Shown here piece by piece: positions 27,384 to 35,942 of a DNA stretch of 64,000 bases. A program made the position numbers and the translations under genes. The number at the start of each line of letters is the position of its first letter. Within the stretch, counting starts at the first letter, position 1. The stretch is from positions 62,001 to 126,000 of the forward strand of contig NZ_CANLVF010000003.1 of assembly GCF_947494555.1 (NCBI RefSeq). The letters are read 5' to 3'. The notes beneath the pieces were generated by a model. The model did no database searches. It was given only the letters and a program-made list of their open reading frames with translations, and was not told the DNA's origin. Source of the stretch: an uncultured Roseibium sp. (GTDB lineage Bacteria > Pseudomonadota > Alphaproteobacteria > Rhizobiales > Stappiaceae).

Positions 27384-28712
27384 TTACTTGATGTAACCTG
27401 CTTTTGTCATTTCGCGGACGGCGAATTGCTGGCTATTGGCAAGCGCCTGCTCGACTGACTGTTGACCGGCCAGAGCCGCAGCAACCTGTTGGCCGACATA
27501 GTTGCCGATGCCCTGAAACTCAGGGATCGCGACGAACTGGACACCCGTGTAAGGCACCGGGTCACGGGTCGGATCTGCCGGGTCTACAGAGAAGATCGCA
27601 TTCTTGATGGTCTCCGCAAAAGGCGCTGCTTTCAAAAGTCGCGGGTCTTCATGGACGGAGGCACGTGTGCCGCTCGGCACGGCGACCCAGCCTTTGGTTT
27701 CGCCCACCATTTCGAAGTACTCTTTGGACGTTGCCCATTTCAGGAAGTCCTTGGCGGTGTCAGCTTTCTGAGAGCTTGCAGGGATAGCGAGAGCCCAGGA
27801 CCAGAACCAGCCGGTTCCCTTGTCAGTTTCCTGCTTGGGTGCCTGGAAGAAGTCTGTAACGTCTGCAACCGAGGATGTCTCGGGATTGCGCACATCATTT
27901 GCAGCCGAGGTTGCGTCCACCCACGTCGCGCACTTGCCGTCCTTGAACAGCGCACGGTTTTCGTTGTGACCATTGCCGGAAGCGCCCGGAGGGCCATAGT
28001 TGGTCATCAGGTCGACATAGTAGGTGATCGCAGCGTTCCACTCGGGGCTATCGAGTTGGGGGTTCCACTCCATGTCGAACCAGCGCGCACCGAATGCATT
28101 GGCAAGGGTGCCGACAAAGGCCATGTTCTCGCCCCAGCCAGCCTTGCCGCGCTGACATGTTCCGTAAACGCTGTTGTCCGGATCATGGAGCTTGGCCGCC
28201 ATTTCCGCGAACTCGGTATAGGTGGGCTGCCCTGTGGGGGCTTCAATTCCGGCCGCTTCGAAGAGGTCCGTCCGGTAAAACGTGAACGAAGTCTCGGAAT
28301 AGAGCGGAACAGCATAAAGCTTGCCGTCCGCAGAAAGACCGTTTCGAACCAACTGAAAAATATCTTCCAGATCATAATCGGGGTCGTCAGCGAAATCGTC
28401 CAGCGGTGTCAGCCAACCGTTGGCGCCCCAGATCGGAGCCTCGTAAGCACCGATGAACATGATGTCGAACGAACCACCGTTCGTTGCGATGTCTTGAGTA
28501 GTTCGTTGACGAAGAACATTCTCCTCCAGAACGACCCAGTTGATTGTATTCCCGGTCGCCTGTTCCCATTGCGGTGCAAGCTCCTGCATAACGATCATGT
28601 CAGCATTGTTGACCGTAGCGATCGTGATTTCTTCCGCCATAGCCGCGGATGTCATCCCGGCTACAAGTCCGAAGCTGACTGCCGTGCTAAGCAGTGTGCG
28701 TTTTATAAACAT
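27384..28712 (-). CDS. Sugar-alcohol ABC transporter solute-binding protein
   Basis: 442 aa; the ATG follows GGGAGGACGAAG. Residues 1-26 (MFIKRTLLSTAVSFGLVAGM...) are a signal peptide ending near AMA-EE. It resembles SmoE/MtlE polyol binders, with WEQATGNTINWVVLEENVLRQRTTQDIATNGGSFDI at the start and YSETSFTFYRTDLFEAAGIEAP in the second lobe. It captures a hexitol or pentitol in the periplasm. First gene of the transport operon, with two LacI-type operators directly upstream. Confidence 0.93.
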   Translation of the reverse strand: MFIKRTLLSTAVSFGLVAGMTSAAMAEEITIATVNNADMIVMQELAPQWEQATGNTINWVVLEENVLRQRTTQDIATNGGSFDIMFIGAYEAPIWGANGWLTPLDDFADDPDYDLEDIFQLVRNGLSADGKLYAVPLYSETSFTFYRTDLFEAAGIEAPTGQPTYTEFAEMAAKLHDPDNSVYGTCQRGKAGWGENMAFVGTLANAFGARWFDMEWNPQLDSPEWNAAITYYVDLMTNYGPPGASGNGHNENRALFKDGKCATWVDATSAANDVRNPETSSVADVTDFFQAPKQETDKGTGWFWSWALAIPASSQKADTAKDFLKWATSKEYFEMVGETKGWVAVPSGTRASVHEDPRLLKAAPFAETIKNAIFSVDPADPTRDPVPYTGVQFVAIPEFQGIGNYVGQQVAAALAGQQSVEQALANSQQFAVREMTKAGYIK

Positions 28713-28726
28713 CTTCGTCCTCCCAG

Positions 28727-28742
28727 TTTTACACATGTAAAA
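28727..28742. promoter_or_regulatory. LacI-type operator, site 1
   Basis: TTTTACACATGTAAAA, a near-perfect palindrome (arms TTTTACA/TGTAAAA), about 15 bp upstream of the solute-binding gene start. It is repeated twice more around the LacI gene. Confidence 0.75.
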
Positions 28743-28775
28743 GATTGCATGGGAAATGCCGGGGGTCAAGAAATT

Positions 28776-28791
28776 TTTTGCACATGTAAAA
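28776..28791. promoter_or_regulatory. LacI-type operator, site 2
   Basis: TTTTGCACATGTAAAA differs from site 1 by one base. The 49-bp centre-to-centre spacing could allow looping or cooperative binding. Confidence 0.7.
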
Positions 28792-28824
28792 AAATGATTA
28801 CGCGTTTTCCTGTTCCGCGAGCAC

Positions 28825-29874
28825 TCAGGTGGATTCTCGAATCCTGAGCGCCGCTTCCTTCAGAACTGCGACCGATGCATCGTCGCGTTCTCCTCGGATG
28901 CGCTCCAACAACATGCGAACACCAGCGTCGCCGATGCCTTCAATGTCTTGTGCGGCGGTGGTGATGGCCGGAAACATGAACTGGCTCAAAGGGTGATCGT
29001 CGTGTCCGGCGATCCGCAGGCCGCTTCGACGCTCCGGGTTTCGCGCAAACAGTCCGTGTTTGTTTGCGCCACGTATCGCTCCGATTGCTATGCGGTCGTT
29101 CGCGCAAAGGATCGTGTCCGACGTGTATTTTTGGCGGCTGAACTGCTCATCCATGATACCGAGGCCATAGGCCTCGAACTGCCAGGATTCATCTGCGCTG
29201 CCGGATTCAATAAACCTCGGTTCATACCCCAATTCATGCATCTTGGCTTGATAGGCGTCCTGGCGTTCTATGGCATTTGAGTTCACGCGGGGCATGCTCA
29301 GAAATACAGGCGGCTCGCCAGTCCGGCAAAGATAGTCGACGATTGCCGCAATGCTTTGCGCATTGTCCGTCCCAACGAAATCCGAGCCTTGAATCTCCAC
29401 CGCAGGGCGTGAATCAGTAAAGACAATAGGAAAATCCTCGCGCGCCAATTGAAACGCCTCTGTCGAGCTTTCCAGCCCAAGGGGCGCAATTATGGCGCCA
29501 TCCGCACTCATGGACCGCAGTCGCGCGACGGCTTGGGCCTCGCCTGTCGCATTGCCGTTCGAGCTCTGAGTAATCACAGTATATCCCGCGTCCCTTGCGG
29601 CCCGTTCGATGGCTTCCAGTAGGCTGGTGAAAAACAGGTCCTTATAGTGCGGAATGATCACACCAATCAGGCCGGAGGACTTTCGGTTCTGTCGAGTCGC
29701 TATGAAGTTGTAAACATAGTCCACTTCAGCTAATCGCTCTTTGATTTTCCGCGACGTCGATGGCTTTACCGTCGATGGATCTTGAAAATAGCGCGAAAGG
29801 GTTGGGCGAGAGATGCCGATAGCCTCGGACAGCTCTTTCATCGTGGCAATTTTTTGTTTGGCTTTCACCATCAA
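28825..29874 (-). CDS. LacI-family regulator of the polyol genes
   Basis: 349 aa. The headpiece is at residues 10-60 (ATMKELSEAIGISRPTLSRYFQDPSTVKPSTSRKIKERLAEVDY). The rest is a periplasmic-binding-protein-like ligand domain (GLIGVIIPHYKDLFFTSLLEAIERAARDAGY, then RIAGHDDHPLSQFMFPAITTAAQD). GGAGAT precedes the paired ATGs. It lies between the transport operon and the kinase operon, each with the same operator, so it most likely represses both until a polyol or ketose binds. Confidence 0.9.
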   Translation of the reverse strand: MMVKAKQKIATMKELSEAIGISRPTLSRYFQDPSTVKPSTSRKIKERLAEVDYVYNFIATRQNRKSSGLIGVIIPHYKDLFFTSLLEAIERAARDAGYTVITQSSNGNATGEAQAVARLRSMSADGAIIAPLGLESSTEAFQLAREDFPIVFTDSRPAVEIQGSDFVGTDNAQSIAAIVDYLCRTGEPPVFLSMPRVNSNAIERQDAYQAKMHELGYEPRFIESGSADESWQFEAYGLGIMDEQFSRQKYTSDTILCANDRIAIGAIRGANKHGLFARNPERRSGLRIAGHDDHPLSQFMFPAITTAAQDIEGIGDAGVRMLLERIRGERDDASVAVLKEAALRIREST

Positions 29875-29939
29875 AAAGATCTCCTTCCAGCGAAATTGCT
29901 ATCGTATTCTTCAACTTTTTTAAAGTGAGAAGCTAATAT

Positions 29940-29955
29940 TTTGACACATGTAAAA
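29940..29955. promoter_or_regulatory. LacI-type operator, site 3
   Basis: TTTGACACATGTAAAA, one substitution from site 1, 35 bp upstream of the kinase start and 65 bp from the LacI start. It may control both divergent genes. Confidence 0.7.
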
Positions 29956-29990
29956 TTATGGTCTACACCTTCCCCGAAAAGGAGGAAGGC

Positions 29991-30950
29991 ATGTCTCAGA
30001 CAAGAACCATTGCGAGTGTGGGGGAAGTACTTGTCGAGTTTGTTTCCCACCGGCGCAACTGTTCACTGGAACTGATTTCAGACTATTCAGGACCTTATCC
30101 CAGCGGCGCTCCTGCCATATTTCTTGATCAGGCCGCCCGGATGGGCGCTCGTACTGAGATGATCGGTGGTGTGGGTCGTGATGGCTTCGGTCGGAGTGTC
30201 GTTAAGCGATTGAATGCGGATGGCGTCGGCACCCGGGGCATTCAGTTCTCGGAAAACCGCAGTACCGGTGTTGCCTTCGTTTCATACTATGACAGTGGTG
30301 ATCGCGACTTCATCTTTCATTTATCGGGAACGGCCGCTGATCAATTCGAAACGCCTTTCTCTCTTCTGGATCCGGCACAAACCATCCTCCACGTTTCTGC
30401 TTCGTCGCTTGGCGCCGAGACGATGCGCAGCAAGATATTGGCAGCTGTTCGACAAGTTTCCGCCGCAGGCGGTTGGATCACATGTGACCCCAACGCTCGT
30501 CCCGAACTGATGAGTGATCCTTCTGCAGTGGGCGCTATCCACGAAGTAATGGACTGCAGTTATTGTTTACTTCCAAGTACCAGTGATCTTCGGTTTTTGT
30601 TTCCCGATTTATCTGAAGAAATCGCCGTGAACCGGCTTCTAGACGCTCGCGCCGAGATCATCGTTGTCAAACGAGGCGCAAGCGGTGCCACGGTTGTCGG
30701 ACAAGGCGAACGGTTCGATTTCCCAGGGCACGACGTGAATGAAATCGACCCAACGGGCGCCGGTGATTGCTTCTGCGGGACTTTTGTCTCGCTGATTTCA
30801 CAAGGTGTTCCTCTTTTTGAAGCAGGGCAGAAAGCTAACGCTGCAGGTGCCATCGCCGTGACACGGCGAGGCCCAATGGAGGGTAACTCCAGCCCGGGTG
30901 AAATTAAAAGATTGCTTGAAAGCGCCAAGCCCAAGGAGTTCACAGCATGA
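29991..30950 (+). CDS. PfkB-family ketohexokinase, probably tagatose/fructose kinase
   Basis: 319 aa; the ATG after AAGGAGGAAGGC is preferred to an ATG 33 bp upstream. N-terminal sugar-binding motif SGAPAIFLDQAARMGA with GGVGRDGFG (PfkB signature 1), and C-terminal anion hole DPTGAGDCFCGTF with catalytic Asp (signature 2). It phosphorylates a ketose at C6 or C1 in the cytoplasm. Its stop overlaps the next start (ATGA), which encodes a GatZ/KbaZ homologue that acts on D-tagatose 6-phosphate, so D-tagatose is the favoured substrate (inference). Confidence 0.88.
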   Translation: MSQTRTIASVGEVLVEFVSHRRNCSLELISDYSGPYPSGAPAIFLDQAARMGARTEMIGGVGRDGFGRSVVKRLNADGVGTRGIQFSENRSTGVAFVSYYDSGDRDFIFHLSGTAADQFETPFSLLDPAQTILHVSASSLGAETMRSKILAAVRQVSAAGGWITCDPNARPELMSDPSAVGAIHEVMDCSYCLLPSTSDLRFLFPDLSEEIAVNRLLDARAEIIVVKRGASGATVVGQGERFDFPGHDVNEIDPTGAGDCFCGTFVSLISQGVPLFEAGQKANAAGAIAVTRRGPMEGNSSPGEIKRLLESAKPKEFTA

Positions 30951-32209
30951 GCCTCGTTCATGACCTGATCGCCCGAAACCGCAGTGGCGACCCCATTGGC
31001 CTGCCGTGTTTCTGCACCGCGAATGAACATGTACTGCGTGCGGTTCTTGCCTATGCTGCCGAAACGGGATTTCCCACGGTGATCGAAGCGACCTGCAATC
31101 AAGTCAATCAAGACGGGGGGTACACGGGTATGACACCCCGGTGCTTCATGGGGTGGCTAAGCGGCATGGCAAAAGAGGCTGGTGTTTCGATGGACAAGCT
31201 GATCCTTGGTGGTGACCACTTGGGCCCCAATCCGTGGAAATCGGAGCCCGTCGCACAAGCCATGGAAAAGGCGCGCGAGTTGGTGAAACTCTACGTCGAA
31301 GCAGGGTTCACGAAAATTCATCTGGACGCCAGTATGGCTTGTGGCGGCGAACCAAATCCAAGCTTCGGTGAGATCGCGAAACGCGCGGCCGATCTTTGCG
31401 CAACTGCAGAGGCTTACGCACCAGATCCGGACAAACTAATATACATCATTGGCACCGAGGTTCCGGTTCCCGGCGGCGAAACCGAAGAACCTGAAACACT
31501 GGATGTCACATCTGTTGCACGATTCCATGAAACCATTCAGACGCATCGCGACGCCTGGGCGGAAAGAGGATTGGATGCCGCCTGGCAGCGCATCGTTTCA
31601 GTGGTCACCCAACCTGGAGTGGACTTTGGTCACACGTCGGTCTTCCCATTCGTCCCGGACAAGGCCCGTCCACTCAGCGAAGCGATTTTGTTGGAAGATG
31701 GACTGACCTATGAGGCGCACTCGACAGACTATCAGTCAACGGCTGCCTTGACCGATCTGGTCAAGAACCACTTCTTCTTTTTGAAGGTAGGTCCGGAACT
31801 GACGTTCAGATTTCGGGAAGCCGTCTGGGCCCTGGTCTCCATCGGAGAGCAGCTGGGGTCTGGCAAGTCGTCACGGCTCAGAAACATAATAAACGACCGA
31901 ATGAACGAAGCCCCCTACTACTGGCAAGACTACTACAATGGCAGCGATGAAGAACTTAATGTCCTGAAGATCTACAGCTATAGCGACCGTATCCGGTATT
32001 ACTGGGCGGATGCCGAGGTTGCCGAAGCACTGGATGACCTGATTGAGACACTCAGCATCAAATTAGCGCCGGAGACGGTCGTATCCCAATCATTTATGGG
32101 GCTCGAATTCGGTGAGATGCCTAGTTCGCCGCGCAAACTGATTGAGCAGCATGTTCAACGTTGTGTTGATCGCTACTTTGAGGCTGCTGGACAAAATGCT
32201 CACCCATAA
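30947..32209 (+). CDS. GatZ/KbaZ-family protein, probably D-tagatose-6-phosphate 4-epimerase
   Basis: 420 aa, family-typical length. Conserved stretches include RNRSGDPIGLPCFCTANEHVLRAVL, EATCNQVNQDGGYTGM, LILGGDHLGPNPW, KIHLDASMACGG and IIGTEVPVPGGE. In enteric bacteria GatZ/KbaZ was called a non-catalytic aldolase subunit, but homologues from Agrobacterium act as D-tagatose-6-phosphate 4-epimerases, making D-fructose 6-phosphate. No GatY/KbaY aldolase is present here, and the preceding gene is a ketose kinase, which supports the epimerase role. The start overlaps the kinase stop by four bases. Confidence 0.88.
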   Translation: MSLVHDLIARNRSGDPIGLPCFCTANEHVLRAVLAYAAETGFPTVIEATCNQVNQDGGYTGMTPRCFMGWLSGMAKEAGVSMDKLILGGDHLGPNPWKSEPVAQAMEKARELVKLYVEAGFTKIHLDASMACGGEPNPSFGEIAKRAADLCATAEAYAPDPDKLIYIIGTEVPVPGGETEEPETLDVTSVARFHETIQTHRDAWAERGLDAAWQRIVSVVTQPGVDFGHTSVFPFVPDKARPLSEAILLEDGLTYEAHSTDYQSTAALTDLVKNHFFFLKVGPELTFRFREAVWALVSIGEQLGSGKSSRLRNIINDRMNEAPYYWQDYYNGSDEELNVLKIYSYSDRIRYYWADAEVAEALDDLIETLSIKLAPETVVSQSFMGLEFGEMPSSPRKLIEQHVQRCVDRYFEAAGQNAHP

Positions 32210-32379
32210 AATTGACCGGCGATGTTTAGGGGACGATCCGTGCGTCAAATTTCCGGTTCGTCCAATAACCGCACACAGGTGAATTGAACTGCTCCGAGAT
32301 TTTTCGGCACCTGGACGAGATCGGGTCTGGAGACTGTTGCGGTCGCGAGTTTGAACCGAAAAAGGTACTCGAGACGGCC

Positions 32380-32838
32380 TTAGTTGGCTCCGCCCCGAAT
32401 GTAATCAGATGTGCTGATATAGACCAGATTGCCCTCGCCCGCATTGTAGGAACCACAATCGAGCGTGCAGATATCCGGGCATAGTTTTTCGATATGCGAC
32501 AGCCGCGCTGATGGGCTGATCAGGTCCGTGCCTTCCTGCAATGGCAGCGGGTCATCGCCTCCGAACACGGCATCGCCCCCCATTCCGGCGGTAAGGTTGA
32601 TAATCACATCGCGGTTTCGATTTCTGATCCTTTCGACAACCTGCTGGTACAAGTCGGCATCGCGCGAGCCTGCACCGCTGTCCGGATCGCGCACATGCAG
32701 GTGGACAATCGCTGCACCCGCCTCGGCGGCCGCGAGCGCAGAGTCTGCTATCTCGTCGGGTGTCACCGGAACAAGTGAGCTTCTTTTGGGGCCGTCACCG
32801 GCCCCTGTGACCGCGCAGGTGATAAAGGTTTTCGACAT
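32380..32838 (-). pseudogene. Truncated BKACE (dehydrocarnitine-cleavage-type) gene
   Basis: 152 aa against the usual 290-310. The N-terminal half is well preserved: FITCAVTGAGDGPKRSS, the metal-binding VHLHVRDP, VIINLTAGMGG, and ICTLDCGSYNAG. Homology ends at DYIRGG, immediately followed by a stop, and downstream frames no longer resemble the family. The catalytic C-terminal half is therefore lost. This subtype often cleaves 3-dehydrocarnitine. It lies 11 bp downstream of a hydrolase gene, suggesting that a once-functional acid-degradation operon has decayed. Confidence 0.8.
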
Positions 32839-32849
32839 AAAGGGCCTCG

Positions 32850-33764
32850 TTACGTTTCAGTGGTAAGGAACCCATTCAACGCCGCAAGCGCGTCGTCCGG
32901 AGCTTCCTCGGGAATGAAGTGCCCAGACGGCATCGGCGCGAATTGCGCCTGTTCACACCAGGCCCGCCAGATACGCTCCACGTCGAAGTGACGACCGACA
33001 ACACCTCGCTCGCCCCACATCACAAGAGTCGGACACGCGATTTTCTTGCCAATATCCCGATCTGCCTGATCATGTCGGCGATCAATATGGAACCCTGCCC
33101 GGAAACACTCGCACATCGCGGTTATGGCGTCTGGTGTTGCGTTTGCCTCCAGGTAAGCCCGCAAGGCGTGCGTGTCGTAGTTCACGGCCTTGTCGGACAA
33201 GCCCGTAAGGATCAGCCTCAGGAAAGCCTCGGGGTTCCCTGCGATCAGCGTTTCCGGTACTGGATAATCCTGCGTCAGAAATGAAAAGTAGAAATAGTCC
33301 TGGGCGATTTGGTCATTCGAATTTTCGTAGAAATCCAGCGCTGGAATAATATCCATTACGACCAGTCGAGTGACATTCTCCGGATGATCGAGTGCAAGGC
33401 GTCGCGCCACCCTCGCTCCTCGGTCATGGGCAACGAGTGCAAATTTGTCGTGCCCGAGAGTCCGCATGACCTCCAACTGCTCGGTAGCCATTTCGCGCTT
33501 CGTATAAGCGTTTTGGAGAGGATCATGGCTGGGTTTGTGTGTTTCGCCGCGCCCCCGGATATCCGTCAATATCACCGTAAAACGGTCGGTCAACTCGGGA
33601 GCGATCTGGTGCCAGCACAGATGTGTCTGAGGATCGCCATGCAGCATCAGCAGCGCAGGACCTGTCCCACCAATAAGTACGAGTACCTTGCCACGAGCCG
33701 TCTGCATCCAGCGCCGCTCAAACTCCGGAAGTAGCTTTGCGTCGGCCTCTTCAAAGGCTGTCAT
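32850..33764 (-). CDS. Alpha/beta hydrolase of the fluoroacetate-dehalogenase group
   Basis: 304 aa. The nucleophile elbow is VAHDRGARVARRLALDHPENV (Asp nucleophile at about 120, with the two arginines that hold the carboxylate), the oxyanion turn LHGDPQTHLCWHQIAP, the acid region MWGERGVVGRHFDV, and the catalytic His in SGHFIPEEAP. This matches fluoroacetate dehalogenases, except that the paired His-Trp that grip fluoride appear replaced by Tyr-Phe in the cap (DYFYFSFLTQDYP). It is therefore likely a haloacid or epoxide-type hydrolase with different halide or leaving group. Its start overlaps the upstream ArsR gene by 14 bp. Confidence 0.82.
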   Translation of the reverse strand: MTAFEEADAKLLPEFERRWMQTARGKVLVLIGGTGPALLMLHGDPQTHLCWHQIAPELTDRFTVILTDIRGRGETHKPSHDPLQNAYTKREMATEQLEVMRTLGHDKFALVAHDRGARVARRLALDHPENVTRLVVMDIIPALDFYENSNDQIAQDYFYFSFLTQDYPVPETLIAGNPEAFLRLILTGLSDKAVNYDTHALRAYLEANATPDAITAMCECFRAGFHIDRRHDQADRDIGKKIACPTLVMWGERGVVGRHFDVERIWRAWCEQAQFAPMPSGHFIPEEAPDDALAALNGFLTTET

Positions 33765-34056
33765 TGATCCACGCCTTGAAGTCGGCCACGACGGCTTCGT
33801 CGCGTTGAAAGAAAGACCATCGCCCGATTTTTCTGACGCTCAGAAATCCTGCGCGGCGCAGTAATTCCAGGTGACGGCTCACGGTCGGCTGCGCCATTTC
33901 GAGCTTTTCGGTCAGCAAGGTGACGCAGACGCCGATCTCGGACGGCTTGCCCGTAACTTGATGTGAAAAGTGGGCATCTGGTTCTGAAAGCCAGCTTAGA
34001 ATGGAAAGCCTCACATCACTGGCAAGGGCTTTCGATTGTTCGAGTCGATCGGTCAT
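33751..34056 (-). CDS. ArsR-family regulator
   Basis: 101 aa winged helix: LASDVRLSILSWLSEP, then EKLEMAQPTVSRHLELLRRAGFLSVRKIGRWSFFQRDE. No metal-binding CxC pair of the classical ArsR/SmtB type is seen, so it probably senses an organic ligand or redox state. Overlaps the hydrolase gene by 14 bp and has a CATAG-N8-CTATG dyad 12 bp upstream of its start. Confidence 0.88.
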   Translation of the reverse strand: MTDRLEQSKALASDVRLSILSWLSEPDAHFSHQVTGKPSEIGVCVTLLTEKLEMAQPTVSRHLELLRRAGFLSVRKIGRWSFFQRDEAVVADFKAWINDSL

Positions 34057-34067
34057 AACCTCATATA

Positions 34068-34085
34068 CATAGTTATAAAGCTATG
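34068..34085. promoter_or_regulatory. Candidate ArsR operator
   Basis: CATAG-N8-CTATG inverted repeat, 12 bp before the ArsR start codon and within the expected promoter zone. Typical ArsR operators are such short imperfect dyads. Confidence 0.45.
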
Positions 34086-34590
34086 AGTCAATGTATTGAT
34101 TTTCGTCAGTCAAGGAATGGGACTCTCCAGGATGCTCAAGAGCGGTCGTTCGTGCTTGGTGCAGCAACAAGTAGAATGGGCTCGCAGCTAAACTTTGTTG
34201 CATTTGATACGAAAGGCCACTTTGACCCCTCGTTTCAAATATTCATCCGTTTTACCGCCCCTCAAAATACCGAGGCGCTCGATGCGGAGAGGATGAATTC
34301 GCCGGTCTGGTGGCAGGCGAATGTTTTTTCAAAGACCCAGGATCGTCTGCCGCGTCGGAGCCGCTACCAATCAGCTAAAGGCCGCGTGACGGCTTTCGCA
34401 AAGCTGTCCGGCAAGTCGCTGCCTCGGGCAGCAAGGCTTTCTGACTTCCATGCGCTTGAGAGATCCTGGGCTACAAAACGTATGCACATGATACAATTGA
34501 GACACCTCTCAAGTTCTACTGGATACATAGGGTTCCTAACTGTCCTCCATCAGCAATTAGGTTGAAACCAGACCGAGATGGAGAAAGAAA
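34086..34590. other. Intergenic region with a doubtful open frame
   Basis: About 500 bp with one plus-strand frame (34083-34565, 160 codons) that begins within the ArsR operator dyad. Its product resembles nothing I know, has no ribosome site and no clear domain, so I do not call it a gene. Confidence 0.4.
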
Positions 34591-35064
34591 ATGGCTTGGT
34601 ACGCGAAGTTTGATGGAGTTGACGGCTCGCTGGATGCGACAGAAAACAGGCGGGATAGCGCCACCCAAGGCGTTTCGAAAGAAGGTAACAAGGGTGGACA
34701 AGTCGAAACTACATGGAAAATCGAAGAAGGTGAGGCCTACGTAAAACCGCTAGAGCTCGCCGCCGGTGATGTTGGCGCGGAAACAACACTCGCACGCGGG
34801 AAAGCCGTTATCGAACCTGAAACCCTTCAGGTGTTTGAAATGGAAACGGTTGACCAGTTCAACTTTGCCGTTGGTGGTATCGACACGCAGCCCGCGTCAG
34901 ACGGCATCAACAAAAACGAAATGGTTGACATCCCGGTCCCCATGGAACCGGAAACAACGACACAGGCTGCGGACTTTACCGTATGGCGCGACAGTTTGGG
35001 CGTCGGCACGGAACCCGAAGCAATAGTGCCGCACTACACACAGTTTGATGATATTTTGTTCTAG
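34591..35064 (+). CDS. Unrecognised protein with Hcp-like start and dockerin-like motif
   Basis: 157 aa, acidic, no signal peptide. A purine-rich stretch GGAGAAAG precedes the ATG. The opening MAWYAKFDGVDGS resembles the first strand of Hcp-type tube proteins (compare the orphan Hcp at 19890), but the rest does not. Near the C-terminus AADFTVWRDSLG looks like the dockerin-like DxADxxxWRxxLG segment that is abundant in planctomycete secretomes. The end, HYTQFDDILF, loosely resembles the end of the next protein (SLTDSIIFA). The family is unknown. It opens a run of unusual exported or exotic proteins up to 41 kb. Confidence 0.65.
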   Translation: MAWYAKFDGVDGSLDATENRRDSATQGVSKEGNKGGQVETTWKIEEGEAYVKPLELAAGDVGAETTLARGKAVIEPETLQVFEMETVDQFNFAVGGIDTQPASDGINKNEMVDIPVPMEPETTTQAADFTVWRDSLGVGTEPEAIVPHYTQFDDILF

Positions 35065-35408
35065 ATCGCCCTATCACAACAACGCATAAGCTTGGGACCA
35101 CAGATTGGTTCTTCTCCAGGCGATGCGCAATGCGGTCAGATTTCGCGCCGCGCAATTTGTTTGAGCTGCCCGCCAAAGGGCGGCTCAACAGCGTTTTGCA
35201 AAGATGCATTCAGGTCCTGCAATTGCGTAGGTTCTTTGTTCGCACTGTCATTCCCAATTCTCTCTGAAACGAAGTGGTTCGCCGCGAGTGGCCTGCCGGC
35301 TGAACCACATGATCGGTGAGCGCGTGGAGCCGGTCACACATGCGGCCATTGACGCCCATTTTCAAAAAGATGTTTCGGCCGAATGACAGTTAGAAGAAAG
35401 ACATTTCA
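35065..35408. other. Intergenic region with a GC hairpin
   Basis: 344 bp gap. At 35161-35188 an interrupted hairpin (TTGAGC-T-GCCC / GGGC-G-GCTCAA) lies 97 bp after the preceding stop. It lacks a T-run, so it may be mRNA-stabilising rather than a full terminator. Nothing else is recognised. Confidence 0.5.
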
Positions 35409-35942
35409 ATGACCCAGGACTTCAGCGAACCCGAGTTCAGCACTGGCCAAATCTCGACAGACCGCATGGGTTCGCGGCCAGACACCAAACCTGACCGGAA
35501 TGCCGCTTCCGCTGAAAGCGGCCACTCTGCAAATGGGCCAGCAACAAATGCACCCCAGTCCTTTGATTACGAAGAACACATGGAGATTGGAGTGCTGGTC
35601 GCTTTGCTTCTGCCCGCGGTTCAAGCTGCGCGTGAGGGAGCGCCTTCCGACGCCACGGCGCAGTCTTTGGTAAACACCGGGAGCTTTGCTTTTTTGCCTC
35701 ACCTGGAAGGAACCCACGAAAACGATCCACGCGAGGATAACGATGGCACAACATATCCGGCCGGTGGGACCGGTGATTCCTTCCATTTCCGCGCATTGGT
35801 GAGCGGAGAAACAACAGGGCCGTACCTGCGCCTTGAGCGGGAAAACGAAGTCCCGGAACATTCTGATCAGAGGATTTTTGACGACGAAGCAACGTCCGAT
35901 CCGGCGATGGCCAGCCTTACGGACAGCATCATATTTGCTTGA
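35409..35942 (+). CDS. Unrecognised acidic protein with a pseudopilin-like motif
   Basis: 177 aa. The first 55 residues are polar and probably disordered. At about residues 60-78 the sequence IGVLVALLLPAVQAAREGA closely resembles the segment after the N-terminal helix of planctomycete DUF1559 pseudopilin-like proteins (ALLLPAVQAAREAAR), but here it is internal and not preceded by a prepilin cleavage site. The C-terminal part is acidic (ERENEVPEHSDQRIFDDEATSD). The stop overlaps an upstream frame of the solenoid gene, whose likely start is 210 bp later. Function unknown. Confidence 0.6.
   Translation: MTQDFSEPEFSTGQISTDRMGSRPDTKPDRNAASAESGHSANGPATNAPQSFDYEEHMEIGVLVALLLPAVQAAREGAPSDATAQSLVNTGSFAFLPHLEGTHENDPREDNDGTTYPAGGTGDSFHFRALVSGETTGPYLRLERENEVPEHSDQRIFDDEATSDPAMASLTDSIIFA

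Noticed and set aside
27462..28847. 461-codon plus-strand frame opposite the solute-binding gene
   Set aside because: It is an antisense shadow: the minus strand carries a signal peptide and clear family similarity, the plus product resembles nothing.
34083..34565. 160-codon plus-strand frame after the ArsR operator
   Set aside because: No ribosome site, no family, and it begins inside a probable operator; not convincing as a gene.
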